From positions 186,001 to 250,000 of the forward strand of contig JAHHHC010000002.1 of assembly GCA_019359515.1 (NCBI GenBank): a stretch of 64,000 bases of DNA, read 5' to 3'. Each line of letters begins with the position of its first letter. Position 1 is the first letter of the stretch. The DNA comes from Desmonostoc vinosum HA7617-LM4 (GTDB lineage: Bacteria; Cyanobacteriota; Cyanobacteriia; Cyanobacteriales; Nostocaceae). The position numbers and the translations under genes are program-made. Below, in pieces: positions 1 through 8,481 of this stretch. The notes below the pieces were generated by a model, which saw nothing but the letters and a program-made list of their open reading frames with translations, was not told where the DNA came from and made no database searches.

Positions 1-125
1 CCGAGGGATGAGGGAGATGAGAGACGCGGGGACGCGAGGACGCGGGGACGCGGAGAATAAATTAATGATTAATGACAATTCCCCATTCCCAATTCCCCAT
101 TCCCCATTCCCCATTCCCCATTCCC
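1..125. repeat. Short tandem repeats of Nostoc type
   Basis: Roughly positions 20-55 are 9-mers of the GACGCGGGG kind, and 80-125 are repeated TTCCCCATT/TCCCAATTC units. No convincing gene lies here; the reading frame at 8-205 is only a translation of the repeat. Such units recur at 11.27, 14.15, 19.37, 25.04, 32.9 and 51.03 kb. Confidence 0.85.
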
Positions 126-264
126 TAGTCCCTTTTGTCCAATGTTCATCAACCAAGTGGATGAGCTTTTATTTATCTATGGTTAAAAATGATTCATCTT
201 TTTGATAGAGGGAAGGCATGTATCTCCTGGTGAAGATAAAAAAGACCTTCAAAGGTAGATAAAA

Positions 265-462
265 ATGGCCAAGGCAAATCCTATAGAAATACAAAAACAC
301 TTGAAAGGTGTTGACTATCCTGCCAGTAAACAAGAATTGATTAAGCACGCTAAAAAACACGGTGCTGATCAAAAAATTCTTTCTTTGTTAGAGCAATTGC
401 CAGCAAATGAAGAATACGAAGGCCCAACCGCTCTTAACAAAGCCATCGGTGAGATTGAGTAA
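265..462 (+). CDS. DUF2795 family small protein
   Basis: A 65-residue protein with the DUF2795 pattern: an N-terminal PIEIQKHLKGVDYPASK stretch, then KQELIKHAKKHGADQKILSLLEQLP and an acidic tail. The family is small and helical and is found in many bacteria; its molecular role is not established. A purine-rich AAAGGTAG lies about 8 bases before the ATG, so this start is well placed. It stands alone, with short tandem repeats upstream and a hairpin-rich repeat downstream. Confidence 0.85.
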   Translation: MAKANPIEIQKHLKGVDYPASKQELIKHAKKHGADQKILSLLEQLPANEEYEGPTALNKAIGEIE

Positions 463-470
463 GCTGAAGT

Positions 471-695
471 TCGTAGTAAGGACTTTAGTCCTTATTCTAA
501 GCACTAGACTTCTTGCAAAAATACTTGAACCGTCAGAGACTCAAGTCTCTGCCTAATAGCAAAAGTCCGTTGAAACGGACTAAAAATACTGTTATTAGTC
601 GGTTTCAACCGACTTGAGTTATCAGCCAGAAAATTTATTTTCTGGCGAGTATCCGACTTTTGCAAGAGGTCTACTAAAGTCCTTACTACCAACCT
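471..695. repeat. Nested inverted-repeat element with four hairpins (copy A)
   Basis: Outer arms GTAGTAAGGACTTTAGT and, about 170 bases later, ACTAAAGTCCTTACTAC are inverted repeats, as are the next inner arms with CTTGCAAAA/TTTTGCAAG. Inside are four hairpins: CAGAGACT/AGTCTCTG (534-551), AGTCCGTT/AACGGACT (574-591), AGTCGGTT/AACCGACT (597-614) and GCCAGAAAAT/ATTTTCTGGC (625-646). A second copy of the core at 30553-30670 keeps the same hairpin order with different stem bases. The region sits between convergent DUF2795 and moaC. The reading frame at 504-719 is an artefact of the repeat. Confidence 0.85.
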
Positions 696-708
696 AGTAA
701 ACTTTTCC

Positions 709-1230
709 CTACTCCCCACTTCCCATTTTTAAAATAGAATAATCTCCCGATTTTCCGCCAATTTTGCTTACTAAACTAATTGATTCAATTTGAATAGACT
801 TTTCTAAAGCTTTCGCCATATCATATAAAGTCAACGCTGCCACAGAAACAGCGGTTAAGGCTTCCATCTCTACACCAGTTTCGGCTTTGGTTTTAACTGT
901 GGCATAAATTTGATAACCAGGTAGTTGAGGATCTGGTGTAATGTCAACTGTAATTTTTTGCAAAGGCAAGGGATGACATAAGGGAATCAAATTAGCAGTC
1001 TGTTTCGCTGCCATAATTCCAGCTAACCTGGCAGTTGCTAAGACATCACCTTTGGGAACATTGCCAGCAGCGATCGCTCCAAAGGTCGTCGCCAACATTC
1101 GCACTTTAGCAACTGCAACCGCTTCTCGGATTGTGGGCGCTTTGCCAGACACATCAACCATTTGTGCGTGTCCTTGATCATCAAGATGGGTTAAACTGGC
1201 AGAACTAGATAAAGAATTGTCTTGCATCAT
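709..1230 (-). CDS. moaC: Cyclic pyranopterin monophosphate synthase MoaC
   Basis: MoaC converts the MoaA product 3',8-cyclo-7,8-dihydro-GTP to cyclic pyranopterin monophosphate in molybdenum cofactor synthesis, in the cytoplasm. The 173-residue protein has the family signatures: the substrate loop [10 protein letters not shown] near residue 91 and [25 protein letters not shown] near 130, which includes the conserved Asp and Lys of the active site. Length is normal for the family (about 160). The frame begins with two consecutive Met codons and the start is not settled between them. The cofactor is needed by the molybdoenzyme at 38546-39265; no other moa gene is in the window. Confidence 0.97.
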   Translation of the reverse strand: MMQDNSLSSSASLTHLDDQGHAQMVDVSGKAPTIREAVAVAKVRMLATTFGAIAAGNVPKGDVLATARLAGIMAAKQTANLIPLCHPLPLQKITVDITPDPQLPGYQIYATVKTKAETGVEMEALTAVSVAALTLYDMAKALEKSIQIESISLVSKIGGKSGDYSILKMGSGE

Positions 1231-1264
1231 TTTATCGGAACATGCTATTATTGATTTCTTGTAA

Positions 1265-1338
1265 GGGCGTGTAGCTCAGTGGACTAGAGCACGTGGCTAC
1301 GGACCACGGTGTCGGGGGTTCGAATCCCTCCTCGCCCG
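1265..1338 (+). tRNA. tRNA-Arg (anticodon ACG)
   Basis: A full cloverleaf can be drawn. The acceptor GGGCGTG pairs with CTCGCCC (one T-T mismatch), the D arm is GCTC/GAGC, and the anticodon stem CGTGG/CCACG holds loop CTACGGA, giving anticodon ACG at 1299-1301. The T arm contains GGTTCGAATCC. The 3' CCA is not encoded; the discriminator is G at 1338. The gene is divergent from moaC and followed by the palindrome at 1352. Confidence 0.97.
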
Positions 1339-1351
1339 TATATTACTGCAA

Positions 1352-1375
1352 AGAGACGCGCAGCGACGCGTCTCT
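1352..1375. repeat. AGAGACGCG palindrome, possible tRNA terminator
   Basis: AGAGACGCG and CGCGTCTCT form a 9-bp stem 14 bases after tRNA-Arg. Related palindromes occur at 6826-6849, 22773-22795 and 53954-53977, so this is a dispersed element and may only incidentally end the tRNA transcript. No long T-run follows. Confidence 0.7.
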
Positions 1376-1398
1376 GTTACTTGTAACGTGGTACATGT

Positions 1399-2631
1399 CT
1401 ACAATTTTTTTAACGAATATACATCTTGACCACGACCAAGGGCAAAACGCAAGGAATTAGGCAAATCTTTGCTGGATTGGGTTAGGAAGATAATTAGTGC
1501 CAGGAATGTCAAACCAGCACCGTAACCAAACATATTTCGATATCCGACTTGTTCAGCAATAGAACCCAAAAGTGGTGCGGCGATCGCAATACCAAGGTCA
1601 AATCCCGCGATGCACATGGCAAATATCCGCCCACGTTCTTGTGGTAGCGAGCGGTCTGCCATCATCGTAGTAATCATAGACATTAGCATACCACCACCAC
1701 AACCCTCAATGATTGCAGCGATTAAAAAAGCGTTGGCACTATTGGCTAACCATAGCAACAGCGACGCCAAGCCATAACAGAATATCCCAAGAGTAATAAA
1801 TAAACCACGACCCAAGCGATCGCTAGCTCGACCCGCAAACAGCCTTAAACTAAAACTGGAGAGGGCTGCTGCTGTAAAAAATAATCCAGCATTCAAATTT
1901 ACCCCAGTTGACTTGATAAACAACGGTACAAAAGTATGTATAGCGCCAATCGTTAAACCCACTAACAGCATGACCACGGCTGGTACTCTCACCCGTGGAC
2001 TAATCAAAATTTGCCAAAATTTATCATCATTCCCCTGGCTTTGCTGCTGTTTTTGTAGGGGTGGACTAATGATTTGTATAGTACTCAACAGGGCCACAAA
2101 ACCTAATTCCGCAGCGATGAGAAATAAGAGTGCGTAACCTGTTGTATCTTCTAAATAACCTCCTAAAGCTGGGCCAATTGCCATACCAATGGGGCCCGTC
2201 AAACTCATATAACTAATAATTTCACCCCGATTTTCCACAGGGGCTAAGTCTGCTACTAAAGCACTGTAGCCAGTGGTAAAAGCCGCAAGGCTGACACCAT
2301 GAAAAATTCGCACCAGCATCAACATTGGTAGTGATGTAAATATTAAATAACCAAAAGGGGCGATCGCCGCTACGGCCGCACCAATTAATAAAATTAGTTT
2401 ACGGCCGCGTTGATCTGCCAACTTTCCCAACATGGGGCGAAATAACAACAAACCAATGGCAAAACCGCCCATCACAATCCCAATTTGCTGCTTGGTTGCG
2501 CCCACATCTTCGATGTAGAGTGGTAAAGTTGGTAAGAACGTAGTGACGCTCGACCAGAACAATAAACCTGCCGTAAATAATATCAGCAGGTTGTGCCGCA
2601 ATGGGGCATCAAAGGTATGAAAAATTTTCAA
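1399..2631 (-). CDS. Major facilitator superfamily transporter
   Basis: A 410-residue inner-membrane protein with about 12 hydrophobic segments and the MFS loop-2/3 signature GKLADQRGRK near residue 69, with a weaker second-half equivalent GRASDRLGRG. The layout fits the drug:H+ antiporter-1 / multidrug-efflux type of MFS carrier. The substrate cannot be read from sequence. It follows GT2 on the same strand, but a hairpin at 2670-2692 separates the two, so it is probably transcribed on its own. Confidence 0.9.
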   Translation of the reverse strand: MKIFHTFDAPLRHNLLILFTAGLLFWSSVTTFLPTLPLYIEDVGATKQQIGIVMGGFAIGLLLFRPMLGKLADQRGRKLILLIGAAVAAIAPFGYLIFTSLPMLMLVRIFHGVSLAAFTTGYSALVADLAPVENRGEIISYMSLTGPIGMAIGPALGGYLEDTTGYALLFLIAAELGFVALLSTIQIISPPLQKQQQSQGNDDKFWQILISPRVRVPAVVMLLVGLTIGAIHTFVPLFIKSTGVNLNAGLFFTAAALSSFSLRLFAGRASDRLGRGLFITLGIFCYGLASLLLWLANSANAFLIAAIIEGCGGGMLMSMITTMMADRSLPQERGRIFAMCIAGFDLGIAIAAPLLGSIAEQVGYRNMFGYGAGLTFLALIIFLTQSSKDLPNSLRFALGRGQDVYSLKKL

Positions 2632-2669
2632 GGTAGATGCAACTTAATGCTTAAGTGTGTTTGATTTAA

Positions 2670-2692
2670 ACCCCGCCCTTAAAGGGCGAGGT
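2670..2692 (-). terminator. Hairpin after the GT2 gene
   Basis: On the minus strand ACCTCGCCCTT pairs with AAGGGCGGGGT, 16 bases after the GT2 stop codon, followed by TTAAAT. The GC-rich stem fits an intrinsic terminator, though the T-run is short. It also resembles the right-end hairpin of the TnpB element at 45.73 kb, so it could be a remnant IS200/IS605-type end. Confidence 0.55.
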
Positions 2693-2707
2693 CTTTATAT
2701 TGTTACT

Positions 2708-3721
2708 TTATTTAACATTTTTTGCTACTACCTCTCGCACGCGATAGATAGGCCTTCCTTGAGATTCATGGTATGTACGCATGAGCAACTCTGCCAATAA
2801 ACCAAAACAAAACAATTGCACTCCAGTTACCAGCAGCAGCACCGCCAAAATCAGCAAAGGGCGATTACCAATCATCTCACCCAAGACCAATTTGACAAAA
2901 GTCAAGTAAATTCCAATTATCCCGCCTGAAACCATCGAAATTAAGCCCAACAGCCCAAAAACATGCATCGGGCGTGTGAGGAACTTTTTCATAAACAAAA
3001 TGGTTAACAAATCCATCAATACCCGGAAAGTTCGCGATAGTCCATACTTACTGCGACCAAAGCGGCGAGCGTGATGACGTACAGGCATTTCGGTAATTCT
3101 TGCCCCTTCAATATACGCCAAAGCAGGTAAAAATCGGTGTAGTTCCCCGTAAAGATTCATGTCTGCCACTAGCTCCGCCCGATAGGCTTTGAGCGAACAG
3201 CCATAGTCATGAATATCTACGCTAGTGGTACGGCGAATTAGCCAGTTGGCAATTTTAGAAGGTAGTAGCCGATTTAGCGCCCCATCTTGGCGATTTTGCC
3301 GCCAACCACTCACTAAATCATAACCCTCATCCAATTTTGCTAATAACATCGGGATATCTGCCGGGTCATTCTGGAGGTCAGCATCTAAAGTCACAATTGC
3401 CTTGCTGACTGCATAATTAAATCCAGCCGACATCGCCGCCGTTTGTCCATAATTACGCCGCAGAATCACCGCTTTTAAATCATCACGTACTTGCGCTTGT
3501 TGTTTAAGAAACTCAGCCGAACCATCGGTTGAACCATCATCTATACAAATGATTTCATAACTTAACTGAGTAGCTGATAAAGTAGAAGCGATCGCTTCTA
3601 CCAACATTGGCAGACTTTCCACTTCATCACGCACCGGCACTACCACCGAAACATCAGGGATATTTGCTGAAGTTGCCCCATTCTCTGCATTCATCCCCTC
3701 AAAAACCAACCCACTCCTCAT
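2708..3721 (-). CDS. Family 2 glycosyltransferase, polyprenyl-phosphate sugar transferase type
   Basis: A 337-residue GT2 enzyme. The GT-A domain has VSVVVPVRDEVESL at the N terminus, the nucleotide-binding IDDGSTDGS and the metal-binding LDADLQNDP. Two C-terminal hydrophobic segments (about residues 240-320) place it in the membrane. This architecture is that of DPM1/ArnC-like enzymes, which load a sugar from a nucleotide donor onto a polyprenyl phosphate; donor and acceptor are inferred, not shown. Its ATG overlaps the TGA of the upstream NlpC/P60 gene (ATGA, 3718-3721), so the two are translationally coupled and may both serve the cell envelope. Confidence 0.88.
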   Translation of the reverse strand: MRSGLVFEGMNAENGATSANIPDVSVVVPVRDEVESLPMLVEAIASTLSATQLSYEIICIDDGSTDGSAEFLKQQAQVRDDLKAVILRRNYGQTAAMSAGFNYAVSKAIVTLDADLQNDPADIPMLLAKLDEGYDLVSGWRQNRQDGALNRLLPSKIANWLIRRTTSVDIHDYGCSLKAYRAELVADMNLYGELHRFLPALAYIEGARITEMPVRHHARRFGRSKYGLSRTFRVLMDLLTILFMKKFLTRPMHVFGLLGLISMVSGGIIGIYLTFVKLVLGEMIGNRPLLILAVLLLVTGVQLFCFGLLAELLMRTYHESQGRPIYRVREVVAKNVK

Positions 3722-4419
3722 ATACCTTCGTGTCCTCTGCGTTTTCCTGGTTCGTAACTCTTCACAACTCTACCAGCACCTCGCAGTTGCTGATAGTATG
3801 ACCGACTAACCTCATCTCCCTGTTTTGAGAGTATGTCAATACCAATACCATTGCGTCCCTGTTCCTTGCCCGAACTGTGGATATAATAGCCATCTGCTAA
3901 ATAAAGTCCTACATGCGTGGCTTTTTGGCTAGTTCCAAAAAATACTAAATCCCCAGCTGCCAACTCGGCAATTGCGACTGTTTGAGTAAAACCTTCCTGC
4001 TGATAGGCATCCCTAGGCAACCAAACACCTACTGCCACAAACGCCGCCTGCATCAACCCAGAACAATCATAATTTGGCCCGACTGTACCACCCCAGAGGT
4101 AATAATTAGTCTGTTGCATCGCTTTTTGAGTAAATTCGATCACCCCCAGTAGCAGTTTTTTAATCTGCGATCGCGAAAATGATTTAGCCTGATAAAGTAC
4201 ACTAGCAGGTTGTAGCGTACCCAAATCAGCAAAGGATACCCACCCTGGATAGTCATCTTCACACAAATGCACCTCAACCGCACAATCTCGATGATTTGAT
4301 GTTACCCATAAATGTCGCCCAGATGCGGCTTGAGTTGCCAAGCGCACACACTCAGGAGAATCATAGATGTTCAGGTCTGCCAGACACTGATACTCAGCCG
4401 ATTTTAAGTTAAAGGACAT
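3718..4419 (-). CDS. NlpC/P60 gamma-D-glutamyl-L-diamino acid endopeptidase
   Basis: A 233-residue cytoplasmic-type cell-wall peptidase with no signal peptide. The N-terminal half is an SH3-like domain and the C-terminal half an NlpC/P60 (C40) domain with Cys119 in YDCSG, His169 in ATHVGLY and His181 in YYIHSSG. The spacing matches the structurally known Anabaena variabilis and Nostoc punctiforme enzymes, which cut the gamma-D-Glu-diaminopimelate bond of free murein peptides with an unblocked N-terminal L-Ala. The likely role is peptidoglycan recycling. It overlaps GT2 by four bases and is divergent from the serine hydrolase starting at 4429, nine bases away. Confidence 0.93.
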   Translation of the reverse strand: MSFNLKSAEYQCLADLNIYDSPECVRLATQAASGRHLWVTSNHRDCAVEVHLCEDDYPGWVSFADLGTLQPASVLYQAKSFSRSQIKKLLLGVIEFTQKAMQQTNYYLWGGTVGPNYDCSGLMQAAFVAVGVWLPRDAYQQEGFTQTVAIAELAAGDLVFFGTSQKATHVGLYLADGYYIHSSGKEQGRNGIGIDILSKQGDEVSRSYYQQLRGAGRVVKSYEPGKRRGHEGI

Positions 4420-4428
4420 TATTCAAGA

Positions 4429-5367
4429 ATGATTTTTTTTAATAAAGACGAACAACTCGAAAATCTTGGTAATGGAATTTTAGAGACAACATGGTCTGCA
4501 TTTGGGATGTTAGCCCGTAACCAAATTGCACTGACATGGATTGTTTACGATCCGCCAGTCCTAGTCAATACTGGTGGTGCTTTAACTCCAGATGCTTTTT
4601 GGAACCATCACATACGTGGTTTTACTTATCGTGGATTTGAGCGAATTTATCCAGCGAGTGTGGTCAAATTATTCTATTTAGTAGCAGTTAACGAATGGCT
4701 AGAGAGAGGCATGGCTCAAACTTCCAAGGAATTAGAGCGTGCCCTGCGCGATATGATTGTCGAGTCTAGCAACGATGCCACTAGCCTAGTTGTAGATGTT
4801 CTCAGCGGCACAACCTCCGGCCCAGAATTACCAGCAGCGCCATTTGAAACATGGAAATATCAACGTCATATTATTAACCGCTATTACCAATCTTTAGGCT
4901 GGGAAGAAATGCAGACGATTAACGTCTGTCAAAAAACTTGGTGTGACGGCCCCTATGGTCGAGAACGGGCATTTTATGGAGAAATGCTCGACAATCGCAA
5001 CATGGTAACAACAAATGCGATCGCCAAATTATTGCATAGTATTATCGGTGGGGTAGCGGTGTCAAGCGGGCGATCGCAAGCGATGATGGCTTTACTCAAA
5101 CGCAGCCTCAAACCCGATGATTTACCCACAGATGTCGAAGAAGATCAGGTCACAGGTTTTCTAGGTGGTGGACTTCCTCAAGATAGCCAAATTTGGTCAA
5201 AAGCAGGTTGGACAAGTCAAGTTCGCCATGATGCAGCCTACATTGAGTTACCAAATCAGCGTCCCTACCTATTAGTAGTCTTTACCGAAGGCAAAGCACA
5301 CGCTAAAAGTCGCGATATTTTGCCCTTCGTCTCCAAATTAATTGCCCAGGCAGTTAGTAATCTTTAA
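4429..5367 (+). CDS. Class A beta-lactamase-fold serine hydrolase
   Basis: A 312-residue protein with the penicillin-recognising motifs in order: Ser77-V-V-Lys80 (SxxK) in YPASVVKLFYL, SSN at 113-115 (SxN) and KAG at 258-260 (KTG box variant) in SKAGWTSQ. There is no clear export signal, unusual for a true beta-lactamase, so a cytoplasmic amidase/esterase-like role is possible. It diverges from the murein-peptide endopeptidase with only nine bases between the starts, so the two probably share a promoter region. Substrate unknown. Confidence 0.85.
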   Translation: MIFFNKDEQLENLGNGILETTWSAFGMLARNQIALTWIVYDPPVLVNTGGALTPDAFWNHHIRGFTYRGFERIYPASVVKLFYLVAVNEWLERGMAQTSKELERALRDMIVESSNDATSLVVDVLSGTTSGPELPAAPFETWKYQRHIINRYYQSLGWEEMQTINVCQKTWCDGPYGRERAFYGEMLDNRNMVTTNAIAKLLHSIIGGVAVSSGRSQAMMALLKRSLKPDDLPTDVEEDQVTGFLGGGLPQDSQIWSKAGWTSQVRHDAAYIELPNQRPYLLVVFTEGKAHAKSRDILPFVSKLIAQAVSNL

Positions 5368-5726
5368 TTCTCGTATACATAAGTTACTCAATATACAGTA
5401 AGTACAACAATTTTGTGCGCCACAAAAAGCAGCATTTGACGTAATTAAAAAGGTACGACTTACGCACACTCTCCGAATTCTTGGTGTTTTCGGCATCTTG
5501 GCGGTATCCTGCAAGAAGCCGCTTCTCTACAAGACGCTACGCGAATGTGTCTACAACAAATTAAACTTTTCGGCAATTCTTGTGTAATTCCCAAAAGAGC
5601 TATATACCTCAAAATAAAGATGCAAAAATCGATTTTTTGGTGCTAAATTTTGAGTATTGCCAGAATTTGTTGACCAAATCAACATAACCCTTTATTTATT
5701 GTGGCAATATTTTTTTAGGAGTGAAT
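5368..5726. other. Intergenic, 359 bases, no gene
   Basis: Contains a fragment of a dispersed repeat around 5510-5545 (GCTTCTCTACAAGACGCTAC) and the AT-rich upstream region of the beta-barrel gene. No start/RBS pair or RNA gene is seen. Confidence 0.6.
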
Positions 5727-6551
5727 GTGAATACTATCTTTCCGCGTAAAGGTATTTTTTGGTTGCCAAGTTTAGCTGCTTTTGCAGTTCTTGGTACTGG
5801 CTTATCCGCAACTGCACAGACAGCAGACACAGTCAGCAGCCAGACTTTGACCGAATCTTCCGCAACCCTAGCGTCATTAGAAACTCAAAACCAAAATTTA
5901 GCGACTGAAACAACTGAACAATCTCCAGTAACCAAGATTACTGAAATTCAGCAGTTCCCCAGTGCTAATATCCAAGAAACTGCTAGCCGGACATTTACAC
6001 CTGTTCCAGGAACAGTAGCAACTTCATCTGTAGCACTGACTTCTGAGTATCCACAACCCACTACTCAACCAACTGTTCAACCATCATCTGCACCAGAAGT
6101 AGCCCAAGCAGATATTGATATCGGTAGACCTACCCGTGGCGGTAGAAGCTATATCGGTGTTGCTGGTAACATTGGTATAGATGGTAATCAATCATCTTTA
6201 AGCGACGGTAACGTTGCAGTTATCAGTAAAGTCGGGCTGACAAATGCCCTATCGGTACGTCCGTCAGCAATCTTTGGAAACGAGACAACAATTCTTATTC
6301 CCCTCACCTACGATTTCACCTTACAACAAGCTGATCCCTTTAGCGAACCGCTAGCCATTGCGCCTTACGTAGGAGTGGGTGCAGCCATCAAAACTGGCGA
6401 TAACTCAGAAGTAGGTGTTTTAGCATCAGGCGGCATCGATGTGCCTCTAAATGCTCAATTTACAGCAACTGCCGCAGTCAATGCTGGCTTTTTTGATGAA
6501 ACTGATATTGGCTTGATGTTAGGTGTTGGTTATAACTTCACTGGTTTTTAA
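5727..6551 (+). CDS. Outer-membrane beta-barrel-like exported protein
   Basis: About 274 residues. The GTG at 5727 is preferred over the in-frame GTG at 5721 because the ribosome-binding AGGAG (5717-5721) overlaps the earlier codon and sits five bases before the later one. An N-terminal signal peptide ends near the ATAQTAD region. Residues about 30-130 are low-complexity and rich in Ser, Thr and Gln. From about 135 onward alternating Gly-rich strands (RSYIGVAGNIGIDG, YVGVGAAIKTG, VAVISKVGLTN) end in the C-terminal sequence GVGYNFTGF, whose final aromatic residue is typical of Bam-inserted outer-membrane barrels. Function unknown. Confidence 0.8.
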   Translation: MNTIFPRKGIFWLPSLAAFAVLGTGLSATAQTADTVSSQTLTESSATLASLETQNQNLATETTEQSPVTKITEIQQFPSANIQETASRTFTPVPGTVATSSVALTSEYPQPTTQPTVQPSSAPEVAQADIDIGRPTRGGRSYIGVAGNIGIDGNQSSLSDGNVAVISKVGLTNALSVRPSAIFGNETTILIPLTYDFTLQQADPFSEPLAIAPYVGVGAAIKTGDNSEVGVLASGGIDVPLNAQFTATAAVNAGFFDETDIGLMLGVGYNFTGF

Positions 6552-6581
6552 GTGTTGACTGTACTCAGTACTGTTCGATAA

Positions 6582-6626
6582 TTAAGAGTTATGAGTTAGT
6601 TTTCACTCATAACTCTTAACTTTTTA
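6582..6626 (+). terminator. Intrinsic terminator after the beta-barrel gene
   Basis: TTAAGAGTTATGAGT (from 6582) pairs perfectly with ACTCATAACTCTTAA (to 6619), a 15-bp stem with an 8-base loop, followed by CTTTTTAT. It lies 30 bases after the stop codon. Confidence 0.75.
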
Positions 6627-6699
6627 TCGAAAATTTGTAGTGGACTAACACCAATTCACGGAAATCCTGATAAGCTAATCTGCCTTTAACTTGCATAAT

Positions 6700-6849
6700 C
6701 CTTTGCCTCAGAAAGACGCAAAGAGAAGTTGCGTGCGGGGGTTCCCCCCGTTGAGCAAACTTCGGAGGACGCGCTTAAGGGGAGACGCGGAGATGCAATT
6801 TGAATGATTATTAGCTTACAAATACAGAGACGCGCTATGGCGCGTCTCT
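6700..6849. repeat. Mosaic repeat with AGAGACGCGC palindrome
   Basis: Positions 6715-6795 hold a mosaic of GACGCAAAGAG, GGGGTTCCCCCC and GGGGAGACGCGG blocks. At 6826-6849 AGAGACGCGC/GCGCGTCTCT is a perfect 10-bp palindrome with a TATG loop. Together with the terminator it fills the 445-base gap before 6997; no gene is seen. Confidence 0.75.
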
Positions 6850-6996
6850 ACAAGATTTATGTGTATCGCCATTAATGTGAAATGGTATTAGCTGTGTTGT
6901 TACACTACGGCTATCGCACTATTTTAGTCTTGCCACGTCAGTAAGTTCAAACTTCGACGCCACTTATGGGCAGTCTTGTTTCGCCTTCCCCATTCC

Positions 6997-8307
6997 CTAT
7001 TCCCCAGCTGATTTTGGTGTAACTTTGTCAATCGTTTTAATTTTGCCGTCGTCGCCTACTTGCCAAACATCGTAAACGCCGACAACATCACCATTGGCAT
7101 CAACATCTACGTTACCACTCGCTCCCTGGTAGTTAATATCTTTACCTTCTTGGAGTAACTTGAGTCCCTCGCAGACATCGGTAACTTCTGTACCTGGTGC
7201 ATTGGCAACTTCACGAATTTTGCTTGCTATCCCTGTACCTGTGTTTTCTTTAGCAGCTTGGGCTGATAGTACTAATAAAACAGCAGCGTCCCAGGCTTGG
7301 GGAGCAAATTCCCCTGGCGAACCACCCTTCTTAGATTGCCAGAGTTTTTTAAAAGCATCTAATGCTTTACCATCAGAACCAGGTACTGTCCCAATGACTC
7401 CAGAAGCAATGTATTTACCATCGCTACTTTTACCAACTTGACCGGGGAATTCGTCTGACTTCATTCCATCTGTCAGCATGACCTGTACACCTTTCACCAA
7501 ATCTTGCTGATACGCAGATTTTAGCAGTAGGCTACCTGTCTCTACATAAAAAACACCAAGTACTGCATCTGGCTTCCCAGCAAAAGCGGCTGTAGCTTCA
7601 GTTTCAAAGGTAGTCGCTTTGGGGTCGTAGCGTACAGGATTGTTTTTGTTAACTATGGTTCCGCCCAATTTTTCAAAACCTTGGACAAATGCTTTTTCAA
7701 AACCGACGCCATAGTCATTGTTAATGACGACGGTGGAGACTCGCTTAAAGCCTTTTTTATTGGCAAGTTCGGCTAAAGCTGGGCCTTGGTAGCTATCAGG
7801 GGGAACTGTACGCGCCCAAAAGCCTTTGAAGTCGCCGTTTTTCGCTTTTTGGGTAAATACGGGGCTGGTGCTACCAGGTGAAATCAGCATCACCTTATTT
7901 TGGGCAGCAATTGAGACAGCAGCTGTGGAAACACTGCTAGCAAAGGAACCAACAACACCTGCAACTCTATCTACTGTTGCTAGCTTAGTCATACCAGCAG
8001 CACCGACTTTCGGGTCTGTTTGGTCGTCTACAAAAACTAAAGAAACAGGTTTACCGTTGACACCGCCGCAAGCGTTGACTGTTTCGACTAGCAAGGGAAC
8101 AGAAGGTGCCATTTGCTGTCCAATGGAGGCTAAATCTCCTGTTGTTGGCAGCAAGGAACCAATTTTTAATCCTGCGGCACTACTGGCTGTGGTACCTGGG
8201 CTGGCTGTGTTTGCAGGCCCGCTTCCGGTATCCTCACAAGCCCCTACAAGAAACCCAGTTGCTATGGTAGCTAAACTCAGCGCTAAGGCAGCCCTAATTC
8301 TTGACAT
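6997..8307 (-). CDS. ABC transporter substrate-binding lipoprotein (branched-chain amino acid type)
   Basis: A 436-residue periplasmic binding protein of the Leu/Ile/Val family (type I fold). The signal peptide ends in a lipobox LVGAC, so the mature protein should be a lipoprotein with Cys near residue 24. The body begins KIGSLLPTTGDLASIGQ, a standard LivJ-like opening. GAGGAG lies 11 bases before the ATG. No permease or ATPase gene is adjacent, so it must work with components encoded elsewhere; NatB-like neutral amino-acid uptake is a plausible role in a Nostoc relative but cannot be proved here. Confidence 0.9.
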   Translation of the reverse strand: MSRIRAALALSLATIATGFLVGACEDTGSGPANTASPGTTASSAAGLKIGSLLPTTGDLASIGQQMAPSVPLLVETVNACGGVNGKPVSLVFVDDQTDPKVGAAGMTKLATVDRVAGVVGSFASSVSTAAVSIAAQNKVMLISPGSTSPVFTQKAKNGDFKGFWARTVPPDSYQGPALAELANKKGFKRVSTVVINNDYGVGFEKAFVQGFEKLGGTIVNKNNPVRYDPKATTFETEATAAFAGKPDAVLGVFYVETGSLLLKSAYQQDLVKGVQVMLTDGMKSDEFPGQVGKSSDGKYIASGVIGTVPGSDGKALDAFKKLWQSKKGGSPGEFAPQAWDAAVLLVLSAQAAKENTGTGIASKIREVANAPGTEVTDVCEGLKLLQEGKDINYQGASGNVDVDANGDVVGVYDVWQVGDDGKIKTIDKVTPKSAGE

Positions 8308-8481
8308 AGATTACTTTCACTCCTCTAATATTCAGGAGTCTGCAAGTAAGATTCAAACTAGATTTTTAGCTTAGCTTGATCTCAACAGACTCCAAAGGAT
8401 AAATAATATCATCCTCCTCAGAGAGTGAAAGCACTTATCCCTGTATCAGAATTTATTCTTGGACGTAAGGGATGAAGAAAA

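Noticed and set aside
8-205. Frame over the first tandem repeats
   Set aside because: It is a translation of short tandem repeats with no ribosome-binding site or family resemblance.
471-695. CRISPR array
   Set aside because: The hairpins differ in sequence and are unequally spaced; there are no regular direct repeats with unique spacers, and no cas genes are in the window.
3718-5367. Antibiotic-resistance locus (beta-lactamase)
   Set aside because: The serine hydrolase has SxxK, SxN and KAG boxes but no export signal, and its neighbour is a murein-peptide recycling enzyme; a resistance role is not supported.
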